21,766 nucleotides of DNA, from positions 1 through 21,766 of the forward strand of contig JABHWQ010000192.1 in assembly GCA_018657655.1 (NCBI GenBank), read 5' to 3'. A model generated the notes under the pieces. The model was not told the origin of the DNA and made no database searches. It worked only from the letters and a program-made list of their open reading frames with translations. The DNA is from Chloroflexota bacterium (GTDB taxonomy: Bacteria; Chloroflexota; Dehalococcoidia; SZUA-161; SpSt-899). Below are positions 21,201-21,766 of the stretch, one piece after another. Position numbers and translations under genes: made by a program. The number at the start of each line of letters is the position of its first letter. The stretch's first letter is position 1.

Positions 21201-21766
21201 TCACTGCTGAAGGGCCCTTTTGCCAACGATTTCATGCTTGAGATACCAGCTTTGAACAATCTCGACTACGTTATCAGGGCTATCACATACCCTTAACAGA
21301 TCTATGTCTTCCTCTGATATAAACTGTTTTTCCAAAACGGTTTCCACCAACCAATCCAGGAATCCTTGCCAGAAATCGCTCTTGAACAATATCACCGGGA
21401 AAGGCCTTATCTTAAAGGTCTGCATCAGGGTAAGCACTTCGCTTAACTCATCCATAGTACCCAGTCCGCCTGGCATGATGATAAACGCAGTCGCATATTT
21501 CACCAGCATTACTTTGCGAGTGAAGAAATGATGGAAGGTAATCGATTTTGTAGTATAAGGATTTAGGAATTGTTCTGTCGGAAGCTGAATATTCAATCCC
21601 ACCGATGTGGCCCCGGCATCAAACGCGCCCTTGTTAGCTGCCTCCATAACTCCCGGACCGCCACCGGTGATAATGGCAAAACCTGTCTGACCAAGCTTGT
21701 GAGCGATCTCTACAATCTCACCATACAGAGGATCATCCCGTTCGAGACGAGCAGAACCGTATATAG
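21201..21766 (-). CDS. LOG-family nucleotide phosphoribohydrolase (TIGR00730), 5' end cut by window
   Basis: 188 codons are visible; the start lies beyond the window end. The frame reads I-Y-G-S-A-R at the edge, then I-I-T-G-G-G-P-G-V-M-E-A-A-N-K-G-A and the family motif P-G-G-L-G-T-M-D-E. This matches the Rossmann-fold LOG family, which cleaves the N-glycosidic bond of nucleoside 5'-monophosphates (cytokinin riboside phosphates in some members, AMP and related nucleotides in others). The C-terminus F-I-S-E-E-D-I-D-L-L-R-V-C-D-S-P-D-N-V-V-E-I-V also fits. In bacteria without cytokinin signalling the role is probably nucleotide salvage or damaged-nucleotide removal. The 96-bp gap to the beta-CASP gene has no strong terminator. 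Confidence 0.9.
   Translation of the reverse strand, partial: IYGSARLERDDPLYGEIVEIAHKLGQTGFAIITGGGPGVMEAANKGAFDAGATSVGLNIQLPTEQFLNPYTTKSITFHHFFTRKVMLVKYATAFIIMPGGLGTMDELSEVLTLMQTFKIRPFPVILFKSDFWQGFLDWLVETVLEKQFISEEDIDLLRVCDSPDNVVEIVQSWYLKHEIVGKRALQQ

Overview
The window reads as chromosomal DNA of an anaerobic bacterium, most likely a Chloroflexota of the Dehalococcoidia type. This placement is inference from gene content only: selenocysteine factor SelB, a stand-alone FmdE-like zinc protein, a 46-residue DUF5679 protein, a SIRT6-like sirtuin and lipobox lipoproteins. Start sites usually carry strong GGAGG or GGGGG ribosome-binding sites, and several promoters have an extended -10 (TGnTATAAT).

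Positions 1-5904 are accessory DNA. A coiled-coil lipoprotein with a transglutaminase-like domain (181-1011) and an unknown membrane-anchored protein (1323-2045, flanked by 13-bp inverted repeats resembling integron attC ends) precede a compact integrative element. The element has a Rep_trans-type rolling-circle initiator (2082-3215, minus), a hairpin-rich intergenic stretch that could be its origin, a small excisionase (3500-3685, minus), and a divergent operon of a DNA-binding regulator with a HicB-like tail (3813-4604) and a tyrosine integrase (4606-5757). A promoter overlapped by a palindrome sits between the two arms. The integrase ends 71 bp before an intact tRNA-Lys(CUU), with 11-bp tandem repeats between them. 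No conjugation or capsid gene is visible, so this looks like a mobilisable or satellite-like integrative plasmid.

Positions 5905-8557 hold small genes: FmdE-like protein, a short lipoprotein preceded by a tRNA 3'-arm relic, a possible 49-residue peptide, a membrane protein with zinc ribbons and a small acidic protein. Positions 8700-13486 run on the plus strand: selB with a good sigma70-type promoter, a SAM methyltransferase, a lipoprotein resembling a TIM-barrel glycosidase and a nitroreductase-like protein, closed by a 29-bp palindrome.

Positions 13558-21766 are all on the minus strand. In transcription order: a LOG-family nucleotide phosphoribohydrolase (cut by the window end), a beta-CASP metallo-beta-lactamase RNase, transketolase, an FAH-family enzyme, DUF5679, an RNase H-fold (DUF429-like) protein abutting a Sir2 deacylase, and a secreted metallophosphoesterase preceded by a terminator-like hairpin.

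The best leads for something undescribed are the minimal integrative element with its hairpin array and operator, the 240-residue cassette-like gene, the RNase H-like/Sir2 pair, and the terminator placed just before the phosphoesterase start. No CRISPR array, rRNA or full insertion sequence was seen.
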